Source: Solirubrobacterales bacterium 70-9 (GTDB lineage Bacteria > Actinomycetota > Thermoleophilia > Solirubrobacterales > 70-9). From it: a DNA stretch of 7,131 bases. The position numbers and the translations under genes were made by a program. Of the stretch, positions 1 to 5,984 are shown piece after piece. Numbering within the stretch: position 1 is the first letter of the stretch; every line of letters starts with the position of its first letter. The stretch covers positions 1-7,131 of the forward strand of contig MKSH01000130.1 in the NCBI GenBank assembly GCA_001898095.1, in the 5' to 3' direction. The notes beneath the pieces are model-generated. The model ran no database searches and was not told where the DNA came from. It was given only the letters and a program-made list of their open reading frames with translations.

Positions 1-444
1 GCCGCCCCCGCCGCTGCCCCCCTGCATCACCGCGGGAGCGGTGCCGAAGAAGGATTCCGAGCCTTCGCCGCCTTCGCCGCCGCCCGGCCAGCCCCCGGCG
101 CCGCCAAGGGGCGAACCGACCGTCGCCCCCTCTTTACCCTCGCCGCCGACGTAGACCAACAGCACCCGCCCCGGCTCGGTCGCGAATTCGCCCGCCAGCC
201 CGTACCCGGATCCGCCCGCGCCGCCGCCGAGGCCACCGTCCCCGCCCGCCGCACCTTCGACTTCCAGCCAGACGCTGGTGACGCCCTCCGGGACCGTCCA
301 GTCCTGGGCGGATTCGCCGACGTAGAGGAACTGCTCGGTCGTCGTCGTCGCCCCCGGATCGAAGGCGGCCGCCGCCCCGGGGACCACCGCGCCGACCGCG
401 AAGGCGAGCGAGAGGACCAAGGCGAGCAACCCACGTCGCGACAT
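1..444 (-). CDS. Secreted glycine-rich domain protein, N-terminal part (3' end outside the window)
   Basis: Reading leftward from the ATG at 444-442, the frame is open for 148 codons to the window edge, so the C-terminus is missing. Residues 1-27 look like a Sec signal peptide: basic start (SRR), hydrophobic core LLALVLSLAFAVGAVV, then PGAAAA with probable cleavage before FDPG. Next comes an acidic/aromatic stretch containing DWTVPEGVTSVWLEVEGA, followed by Gly-rich sequence (GGDGGLGGGAGGSG, later GGAGGWPGGGEGGEG). The pattern of a VPxGVTSVxVExxGAxGG strand before glycine repeats is characteristic of bacterial glycine-rich domain proteins, usually exported and of unknown function. The protein is probably surface-exposed or secreted. 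No enzyme motif is visible. There is no Shine-Dalgarno sequence before the ATG, but a promoter-like element lies directly upstream. It is divergent from the MarR-exporter operon, and no functional link to it can be shown. The signal peptide and in-frame composition make a real gene likely; the role is unknown. Confidence 0.8.
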   Translation of the reverse strand, partial: MSRRGLLALVLSLAFAVGAVVPGAAAAFDPGATTTTEQFLYVGESAQDWTVPEGVTSVWLEVEGAAGGDGGLGGGAGGSGYGLAGEFATEPGRVLLVYVGGEGKEGATVGSPLGGAGGWPGGGEGGEGSESFFGTAPAVMQGGSGGGG

Positions 445-453
445 GGATGGGAA

Positions 454-483
454 ATCTTAAGCGCTCATGGCGATCGGCGCCAA
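454..483 (-). promoter_or_regulatory. Candidate sigma70-type promoter for the glycine-rich protein gene
   Basis: On the minus strand, TTGGCG (483-478) and TAAGAT (459-454) are separated by 18 bases, close to the TTGACA/TATAAT consensus. The -10 hexamer ends 9 bases before the ATG at 444, so transcription would start within a few bases of the start codon. That gives a leaderless or nearly leaderless mRNA and fits the absence of a ribosome binding site. This is inferred from sequence only. Confidence 0.4.
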
Positions 484-561
484 GGGGGCCTGGCGGCGAC
501 TGGGCGCCGCACTCGCAGATCGGCAGGGACCATCTGGCCTGGGCGGTGCCGATGCGGGATA

Positions 562-576
562 GTTCGCCGATCGAAC
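562..576. promoter_or_regulatory. Candidate MarR operator 1 (GTTCG-N5-CGAAC)
   Basis: This is a perfect inverted repeat with 5-bp arms, GTTCG and CGAAC, around CCGAT. The same arms and spacing recur at 602-616, with centres exactly 40 bp apart. MarR dimers typically bind short palindromes of this size near their own promoter. This copy would cover the -35/spacer region of the MarR promoter proposed at 563-590. Confidence 0.5.
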
Positions 577-590
577 CACCTTGCTACGGT
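563..590 (+). promoter_or_regulatory. Weak candidate promoter of the MarR-exporter operon
   Basis: TACGGT (585-590) is a -10-like hexamer (TAnnnT) 8 bases before the ATG at 599. A poor -35 match, TTCGCC (563-568), lies 16 bases upstream. If used, the transcript would begin at or next to the ATG. No better promoter was seen in 445-598. The two GTTCG-N5-CGAAC palindromes bracket the -10 hexamer, as expected for autorepression, but the -35 similarity is weak. Confidence 0.25.
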
Positions 591-598
591 GCTTCGAG

Positions 599-1045
599 AT
601 GGTTCGGCGGTCGAACGAAAATGAGGTGCAGGCGGTCCGGGCGTTGGCGCGTCTGGCGCGGCTGCTCGAACGGTCCTCAGGGGACCTGAACCTCGCCCAC
701 TACCGGGTGCTCTCGGCGGTCGCCGAAGGGCACGAGCGGGCGGCGCGGGTCGCCGATCGGCTGGCGCTCGGGAAGCCGACCGTGAGTGCCGCGGTCGAGT
801 CGCTGACCAAGCGGGGGCTACTGGCGCGCGAGGACGTCGCCGAGGACCGGCGAGCGGCGACGTTGAGCCTGACCCCGGTGGGAGAGAAGGCACTGGCCGC
901 GGTCGAGGTGGAGATGCTTGGCTGGATCGACGACCTCGTCGGCCGCACGCCGGATCCCGAGCGGGTGCTGGAGTCGCTCGGGCAGCTCGGCGAGGCGCTG
1001 GACGAGCTCGCCGCCGAGCGCGCCGCGAAGCGCCGGGCGCGATGA
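599..1045 (+). CDS. MarR-family winged-helix transcriptional regulator
   Basis: This encodes a 148-residue protein of normal MarR length. An N-terminal dimerisation helix (about 8-28) is followed by the winged helix-turn-helix: NLAHYRVLSAVAEG (31-44), AARVADRLALGKPTVSAAVESLTKRGLL (48-75), the wing with the typical acidic-Arg-Arg DRR (83-85), then LSLTPVGEKAL and C-terminal dimerisation helices. A TTG six codons upstream (581) could also start the frame. I prefer the ATG at 599 because a -10-like hexamer sits just before it and neither start has a Shine-Dalgarno sequence; GTG at 626 is another option. The stop codon overlaps the exporter start (ATGA, 1042-1045), so the two genes are almost certainly co-transcribed and translationally coupled. 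MarR proteins commonly repress an adjacent efflux pump and release DNA on binding a small aromatic or toxic ligand. That this one represses its own operon is inferred from context and the twin palindromes. The ligand is unknown. Confidence 0.9.
   Translation: MVRRSNENEVQAVRALARLARLLERSSGDLNLAHYRVLSAVAEGHERAARVADRLALGKPTVSAAVESLTKRGLLAREDVAEDRRAATLSLTPVGEKALAAVEVEMLGWIDDLVGRTPDPERVLESLGQLGEALDELAAERAAKRRAR
602..616. promoter_or_regulatory. Candidate MarR operator 2 (GTTCG-N5-CGAAC), inside the first codons
   Basis: This is the second copy of the inverted repeat, with arms GTTCG and CGAAC around GCGGT. It overlaps codons 2-6 of the MarR gene (VRRSN) if translation starts at 599. Bound repressor here would block promoter clearance. 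Taken with 562-576, the shared extended consensus is GGTTCG-N5-CGAACC. Confidence 0.45.
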
Positions 1046-4000
1046 GCGGCGCCCCCGGGCCCGCCGCGCCGGTCGACCGTCCCGGCGCCTCATCGCCCTC
1101 GGGGGGCTGGCTCCGCCGCCTGCTCGCCTACGTCCTCCGCCACCGCGCCGACGTCTCGGTCGCCTTCGGCGCCGCGGCGCTCGGGGCCGCCTGCCAGGCG
1201 GGTGCGCCGCTGCTGGAGCGCCAGATCGTCGACGGGGTGATCGTCGAACGCAACTCCCCGCTGCTGCCCTGGCTGATCGCCCTGGTGGTCGTCGCGGTGG
1301 GCGCCTTCCTCGCCATGCACCTGCGCCGTTATCGCGGCGGCAAGGTCGCGGTCGAGGTCCAGTACGACCTCCGCAACGAGATGCAGGCGCACCTCCAGCG
1401 CATGGACTTCGCCGCGCTCGACCGGATGCCGACCGGCCAGCTCGTCGCCCGTGCGAGCAGCGACACCACCCTCGTCCAGGGCCTCCTGATGTTCATCCCG
1501 CTGATGAGCGGCAACGTCCTCCTGATGCTGCTCTCGCTGGGCGTGATGCTGTGGCTCTCGCCGCCGCTCGCGCTGGTCAGCCTGGTCGTCGCGCCCGCCC
1601 TGCTGGCGGTCAGCTACCGGATGCGGACCAAGATCTACCCCGCCACCTGGGACGCCCAGCAGCGCGAAGGCGAGGTGATCCAGATCGTCGACGAGGCGGT
1701 GAACGGCGTCCGCGTGGTGAAGGCGTTCGGCCAGGAACGGCGGGAGCTGGAGCGGGTCGCCGCCGCTTCCGAGGACCTCTACGGCGCGCAGATGCGGTCG
1801 GTCCGGCTGACTTCCCGCTACCAACCGCTGCTGCAGGCGATCCCGGCGCTCGGCCAGGTGGGGATCCTCGCCTGCGGCGGTTGGCTGGCGCTGCGCGGCG
1901 AGATCAGCCTCGGCACCTTCCTCGCCTTCACCACCTACATCGGGCAGCTGGTCGCGCCGACCCGGCAGCTCGCCGGGCTGATGGCGATCGGACAGCAGGC
2001 ACGCGCCGGGGTCGAGCGGATCTTCCAGCTGCTCGACCTCGCCCCGGCGATCGCCGACGCCCCCGACGCGGTCGAGCTCCCCCCGCTGCGCGGCGAGATC
2101 GACTTCGACGCGGTCGAGTTCGGCTACGGGCGAGACCGCCGCGTCCTCGACGGCTTCGACCTCCACGTGCGGGCGGGCGAACGGGTGGCGATCGTCGGCC
2201 CCAGCGGCAGCGGCAAGACCACCGCGACCCTGCTCGTCTCGCGCTTCTACGAGCCCGACCGCGGCGCGGTGCTGGTCGACGGCCACGACGTGCGCGGCGT
2301 CGCCCTGCAGGGCCTGCGCTCCCAGGTCGGCGTCGTCTTCGAGGAGAGCTTCCTCTTCTCCGACACCGTCCGCGCCAACATCGCCTACGGCCGGCCGGGG
2401 GCGAGCGACGCCGAGATCGTGGCCGCCGCCCGCGTCGCCCAGGCCGACGACTTCATCGAGGCGCTGCCGCGCGGTTACGACAGCCTCGTCGGCGAGCGCG
2501 GCCTCACCCTCTCCGGCGGCCAGCGCCAGCGGATCGCGCTCGCCCGCGCGGTGCTGCAGGACCCGCGGATCCTGATCCTCGACGACGCGACCAGCGCCGT
2601 CGACGCCCGCACCGAGGAGCAGATCAACGAGGGCCTGCGGGAGGTGATGGCGGGGCGGACGACGCTGCTGGTCGCCCACCGGCGCTCGACCCTCCACCTC
2701 GCCGACCGGGTCGTCGTGTTGGACGAGGGGAGGGTGATCGACGAAGGCAGACATGAGGATTTGGCAGAACGCTCGGCCGTCTACAGGGGGCTCCTGACGG
2801 GGCTCGACGCGGACGTCGCCGAGGCGGTCGAGGGGAGGGTCGAGGCGCTGAGCGCGCGGGTCGCCGAGACCACCGCCGCGGCGTGGGGAGGCGGCACGGC
2901 GGCGGCGAGCGACGGCGCGAACGGCGCGGTCGCCCCCGGCTCGCCGTCCGCCAACGGCGCGGGCGCGAACGGCTCGGCGCCCGGAACCGCCGGCGCCGCC
3001 GCACAGGCGTTCCGCGCCCCGAACCTCGGCGGCGGGCTCGGCAAACCGGCCGGGGTGAGCAGCGGCGCGATGGCGAAATCGCTGGCGCCGACGCCGCAGC
3101 TGCTCGCCCAGGTGGCGAAGCTGCGCCCGGTCCGCGACCGCGCCGAAGTCGACCTCGACCATGAGGCGTCCCACGTCCGCGGCTTCACCCTGGGCAAGCT
3201 GCTGCGCGAGTTCCGCCTGCCGCTGCTACTCGGGCTGGTGTTGGTGGTGCTCGACGCGCTCGCCGTGATCGCCGGCCCGGTGCTGGTCAAGGACGGCATC
3301 GACGGGGGCGTCGCTGCCGGCTCCCAGGCCGCTCTCTTCACCGCCGCCGCGGTCTTCCTCGCGATCACCCTCGTCGACCTGGTCGACGAGGTGGGGGAGA
3401 CCTTCGTCACCGGCCGCACCGCGCAGCGGGTGATGCTGTCGCTGCGGATCCGCATCTGGGCGCAGCTCCAGCGCCTCGGCCTCGACTTCTACGAGCGCGA
3501 GATGGCCGGTCGGATCATGACCCGGATGACCACCGACGTCGACCAGTTCGAAGCGCTGATCGAGAACGGGCTGCTCTCGGCGCTGGTCGCCTTCGCCACC
3601 TTCTTCGGCGTCGGCGTCGCGCTCCTGATCATGAACCTCGAGCTCGGTCTCGCCACCCTCACCGTGGTGATCCCGCTGGCCCTCGCGACGGTGATCTTCC
3701 GCCGCCGCTCGGCGGTCCTCTACGACCAGGCGCGCGACCGCATCGCGATCGTCAACGCCGACTTCCAGGAGAGCCTCTCCGGCGTGCGCGAGGCGCAGGC
3801 GTTCACCCACGAGGTGGAGACCGAGCGCCGCTTCCGCGCCCTCGGCGACGATTATCTGGAGTCGCGGGTCGGCGCCCAGCGCCTGGTCTCGGTCTACTTC
3901 CCCTTCGTCCAGTTCCTCTCCTCGCTGGCCGACGTGATCGTGCTCGCGGTGGGCGCCCAGATGATCCACGAAGGGCGGCTGACGACCGGCGTGCTGATCG

Positions 4001-5001
4001 CCTTCGTCCTCTACGTCGACCTCTTCTTCTCGCCGATCCAGCAGCTCTCCCAGGTCTTCGACTCGTGGCAGCAGACGCGGATCTCGGTGGCCCGGATCGA
4101 CGAGCTGATGGGGCTGGAGACGAGCACGCCGCCGGCCGCCGAACCGCGCGCGCCGGGGCGCCTCGCGGGCCGCGTGACGATCGACGGCGTCAGCTTCTCC
4201 TACCCCGAGCCGACCGCGGTGCCCAGCGCCGTCGCCGCTGTGCGCGGCCCCGCCGACATGCGCCTCGGCGCCGCCGCGGCCCAGCAGGTCCCGCTGAAGG
4301 CGCCGGAGGCGCTGAAGGGCATCGAGCTGGAGATCGGCGCGGGGGAGACGGTGGCGCTGGTCGGCGAGACCGGGGCGGGCAAGTCGACCCTGGTGAAGCT
4401 GCTGGCCCGCTTCTACGACCCCGACCGCGGCAGCGTCCGGATCGACGGCACCGACCTGCGTGACCTCGACATCTCCGCCTACCGCCACCAGCTCGGCTAC
4501 GTCCCCCAGGAGGCCTTCCTCTTCACCGGCACGATCCGCGACAACATCGCCTACGGTCGCCCCGACGCGACCAACGCCGAGGTCGAGGCGGCGGCCCGCG
4601 CGGTCGGCGCCCACGACTTCATCGCCGGCCTGCCGGGCGCCTACCTCCACCAGGTGGCGGAGCGCGGACGCTCCCTCTCGGCGGGCGAGCGCCAGCTGAT
4701 CGCCCTCGCCCGCGCCGAGCTGGTCGACCCGGCGATCCTCCTCCTCGACGAGGCGACCTCCAGCCTCGACCTCGCCAACGAGGCCCGCGTCGTCGCCGCC
4801 ATGCAGCGCCTCTCCCGCGACCGCACCACCGTCGTCATCGCCCACCGACTGCAGACCGCCCGTACCGCCGACCGCATCGTCCTCCTCGGTGCCGGCCGCA
4901 TCGCCGAGGTCGGCTCCCACGAGGAGCTGCTCGCGAGGGGTGGCCGCTACGCCGCGATGTGGCGCGCCTTCGAGGCCCTGGGCGAGCGGCGCGCCGCCTG
5001 A
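1042..5001 (+). CDS. Fused full-length type IV ABC exporter (TMD-NBD-TMD-NBD), multidrug-efflux type
   Basis: This 1319-residue protein has two complete exporter halves in one chain. Half 1 has a membrane domain at about 25-330, with hydrophobic segments near 38-58, 74-94, 148-190 and 262-314. NBD1 follows: A-loop Tyr362, Walker A GPSGSGKT (386-393), Q-loop position occupied by Glu434, LSGGQ (490-494), Walker B Asp514 with Asp515 in place of the catalytic Glu, and H-loop His546. An Ala/Gly-rich linker (about 600-700) precedes half 2, with its membrane domain at about 720-1030. NBD2 follows: Tyr1054, Walker A GETGAGKS (1108-1115), Gln1156, a non-standard signature LSAGE (1212-1216), Asp1236/Glu1237 and His1268. 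Pairing Walker motifs of one NBD with the signature of the other gives one degenerate site (Asp515 with LSAGE) and one canonical site (Glu1237 with LSGGQ). Heterodimeric multidrug exporters such as TM287/288 and BmrCD show this same asymmetry. It should be an inner-membrane ATP-driven exporter of drugs or lipids. Control by the co-transcribed MarR gene favours efflux of a toxic compound; the substrate cannot be read from the sequence. Confidence 0.95.
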   Translation: MSGAPGPAAPVDRPGASSPSGGWLRRLLAYVLRHRADVSVAFGAAALGAACQAGAPLLERQIVDGVIVERNSPLLPWLIALVVVAVGAFLAMHLRRYRGGKVAVEVQYDLRNEMQAHLQRMDFAALDRMPTGQLVARASSDTTLVQGLLMFIPLMSGNVLLMLLSLGVMLWLSPPLALVSLVVAPALLAVSYRMRTKIYPATWDAQQREGEVIQIVDEAVNGVRVVKAFGQERRELERVAAASEDLYGAQMRSVRLTSRYQPLLQAIPALGQVGILACGGWLALRGEISLGTFLAFTTYIGQLVAPTRQLAGLMAIGQQARAGVERIFQLLDLAPAIADAPDAVELPPLRGEIDFDAVEFGYGRDRRVLDGFDLHVRAGERVAIVGPSGSGKTTATLLVSRFYEPDRGAVLVDGHDVRGVALQGLRSQVGVVFEESFLFSDTVRANIAYGRPGASDAEIVAAARVAQADDFIEALPRGYDSLVGERGLTLSGGQRQRIALARAVLQDPRILILDDATSAVDARTEEQINEGLREVMAGRTTLLVAHRRSTLHLADRVVVLDEGRVIDEGRHEDLAERSAVYRGLLTGLDADVAEAVEGRVEALSARVAETTAAAWGGGTAAASDGANGAVAPGSPSANGAGANGSAPGTAGAAAQAFRAPNLGGGLGKPAGVSSGAMAKSLAPTPQLLAQVAKLRPVRDRAEVDLDHEASHVRGFTLGKLLREFRLPLLLGLVLVVLDALAVIAGPVLVKDGIDGGVAAGSQAALFTAAAVFLAITLVDLVDEVGETFVTGRTAQRVMLSLRIRIWAQLQRLGLDFYEREMAGRIMTRMTTDVDQFEALIENGLLSALVAFATFFGVGVALLIMNLELGLATLTVVIPLALATVIFRRRSAVLYDQARDRIAIVNADFQESLSGVREAQAFTHEVETERRFRALGDDYLESRVGAQRLVSVYFPFVQFLSSLADVIVLAVGAQMIHEGRLTTGVLIAFVLYVDLFFSPIQQLSQVFDSWQQTRISVARIDELMGLETSTPPAAEPRAPGRLAGRVTIDGVSFSYPEPTAVPSAVAAVRGPADMRLGAAAAQQVPLKAPEALKGIELEIGAGETVALVGETGAGKSTLVKLLARFYDPDRGSVRIDGTDLRDLDISAYRHQLGYVPQEAFLFTGTIRDNIAYGRPDATNAEVEAAARAVGAHDFIAGLPGAYLHQVAERGRSLSAGERQLIALARAELVDPAILLLDEATSSLDLANEARVVAAMQRLSRDRTTVVIAHRLQTARTADRIVLLGAGRIAEVGSHEELLARGGRYAAMWRAFEALGERRAA

Positions 5002-5022
5002 GCACGGGGACTCCGCCCGGCG

Positions 5023-5859
5023 CTACGTGACGAAGGTCTGGTTGCCGACCACGCCGAGGAGCTCGAGGCGGGCGGCGTCCTCCGAGCCGGGCTCGGCGGT
5101 GAAGAGGATGAGGCGCTCGGTCTGGTCCTCGGCGGTGAGGATCTGGCAGTCGAGCTCGATCACGCCGATGGTCGGGTGGACGACCCGCTTGTGGGTGTCG
5201 CGGCGGACGGCGACCTCGTGCTGGTCCCAGAGGCGGGCGAACTCGGGGCTCTCGGCGAGGAGGCGGTGGACCAGGTCGCGGGCTTCGGCGTCGCCCGAGT
5301 CGCGGCCGTGGACGGCGCGCAGGTCGGCGACGTAGGTGCGCGAGTGCTGCTCGTGGTCCTCCGCCGGGTAGTGGGTGCGCTCCTCGGGGTCGGTGAACCA
5401 GCGGTAGAAGAGGCTGCGGCTGGGGCCTTCGTAGTGGGTCTGGTCGCCGAGGAGGGCGACCGCGAGCTCGTTCTGGACAAGGGTCACGGCGAGGTCCGAG
5501 GTGACCTGGGCGGGGGTGTCGAGGCGGTCGAGGGCGCGGAGGAGGGCCGGGGTGACGTGGTCGGAGCGGATCGCCCGTGCGGGCGGCTCGTAGCCGGCCA
5601 GGTGGAAGAGGTGGTCGCGCTCGTCGAGGGTGAGGCGGAGCGCCCGGGCGAGCGCCGCCACCGTCGCTTCCGAGGGCCGCGAGCCGCGGCGCTGCTCGAT
5701 CCGCGCGTAGAAGTCGGTCGACATGTTCGCCAGCTGGGCGACCTCCTCGCGGCGCAGGCCGGCGGTGCGGCGGCGACGTCCCGGGTCGAGTCCGACGTCC
5801 TCGGGCTGCAGCGCTTCGCGGCGGCGTCGAAGGAAGTCGGCGAGGTCTTCGCGGTCCAT
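5023..5859 (-). CDS. XRE-family regulator with MmyB-like (MltR-type) ligand-binding domain
   Basis: This encodes a 278-residue protein. The N-terminal helix-turn-helix runs from LADFLRRRREAL (6-17) through GLRREEVAQLANMSTDFYARIEQRRGSRPS (34-63), which is the hallmark sequence of the MmyB-like group. The rest (about 100-270) matches the MmyB-like ligand-binding domain, a PAS-related fold, with recognisable stretches such as SLFYRWFTDPEERTHYP, AEDHEQHSRTYVADLRA, and HPTIGVIELDCQIL near the C-terminus. I chose the ATG at 5859 over the one at 5877 because MDREDLADFLRRRR is the usual N-terminus of the family and a -10-like CATACT ends 6 bases before it. Neither start has a ribosome binding site. 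The gene is divergent from an SDR gene, an arrangement repeatedly seen for this family in actinobacteria, and the space between holds a perfect palindrome. It probably regulates itself and the SDR. Family members are linked to secondary metabolism in some actinomycetes, but the ligand here is unknown. It converges on the exporter gene with only 21 bases between stops. Confidence 0.92.
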   Translation of the reverse strand: MDREDLADFLRRRREALQPEDVGLDPGRRRRTAGLRREEVAQLANMSTDFYARIEQRRGSRPSEATVAALARALRLTLDERDHLFHLAGYEPPARAIRSDHVTPALLRALDRLDTPAQVTSDLAVTLVQNELAVALLGDQTHYEGPSRSLFYRWFTDPEERTHYPAEDHEQHSRTYVADLRAVHGRDSGDAEARDLVHRLLAESPEFARLWDQHEVAVRRDTHKRVVHPTIGVIELDCQILTAEDQTERLILFTAEPGSEDAARLELLGVVGNQTFVT

Positions 5860-5865
5860 GCACCG

Positions 5866-5894
5866 AGTATGGGACATCCCCGTCGCCGTAACCA
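5866..5894 (-). promoter_or_regulatory. Candidate promoter of the XRE regulator gene (leaderless)
   Basis: On the minus strand, CATACT (5871-5866) is followed after 6 bases by the ATG at 5859, placing the expected transcription start on the start codon itself. A partial -35, TGGTTA (5894-5889), lies 17 bases upstream and overlaps the end of the inverted repeat at 5892-5912. A repressor bound there would therefore cover it. The -10 match is fair and the -35 match is weak. Confidence 0.35.
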
Positions 5895-5912
5895 GGGACT
5901 CCCGGTCCCTGG
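5892..5912. promoter_or_regulatory. Candidate operator shared by the XRE regulator and SDR genes
   Basis: This is a perfect 8-bp inverted repeat, CCAGGGAC and GTCCCTGG, around a 5-base spacer TCCCG, in the 125-bp divergent region. Its size and symmetry suit a dimeric HTH protein. It overlaps the probable -35 of the regulator gene and lies about 73 bp before the SDR start codon. Binding by the adjacent MmyB-like regulator is inferred from position. Confidence 0.6.
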
Positions 5913-5972
5913 CTGAACCGGCCTCTTTTGCCGCCCCCGCCGCCGCGCAACCATCGGTCCCACCCCGACCCC

Positions 5973-5979
5973 GAAGGAG
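5973..5979 (+). promoter_or_regulatory. Ribosome binding site of the SDR gene
   Basis: GAAGGAG ends 5 bases before the ATG at 5985. It decides the start: the frame is open further upstream to 5928, but that extension is proline-rich, has no ribosome binding site and lies before the Rossmann fold. It is the clearest Shine-Dalgarno sequence in the window. Confidence 0.85.
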
Positions 5980-5984
5980 TTCAC

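Noticed and set aside
918..2756. Long plus-strand open frame (612 codons) overlapping the start of the exporter gene
   Set aside because: Its translation is Arg/Pro/Gly/Ala-rich with no domain, and it lies in another frame of the MarR and exporter genes, whose motifs are unmistakable. It is a by-product of high GC content.
1090..3174. Long minus-strand open frame (694 codons) opposite the first half of the exporter
   Set aside because: The composition is typical of an antisense frame of a GC-rich gene (DEH/VGA/RR-rich), with no family motif. The same applies to 3226-4920 minus.
4986..4997. Perfect 12-base palindrome GCGGCGCGCCGC at the end of the exporter gene
   Set aside because: It lies within the last codons, has no loop and no T-run, and alternating G/C palindromes are expected by chance here. 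It is not a convincing terminator for the convergent genes.
5007..5014. GGGACTCC between the convergent stop codons, resembling half of the 5892-5912 palindrome
   Set aside because: It is a single half-site without its inverted partner, and not near a promoter. It is likely coincidence.
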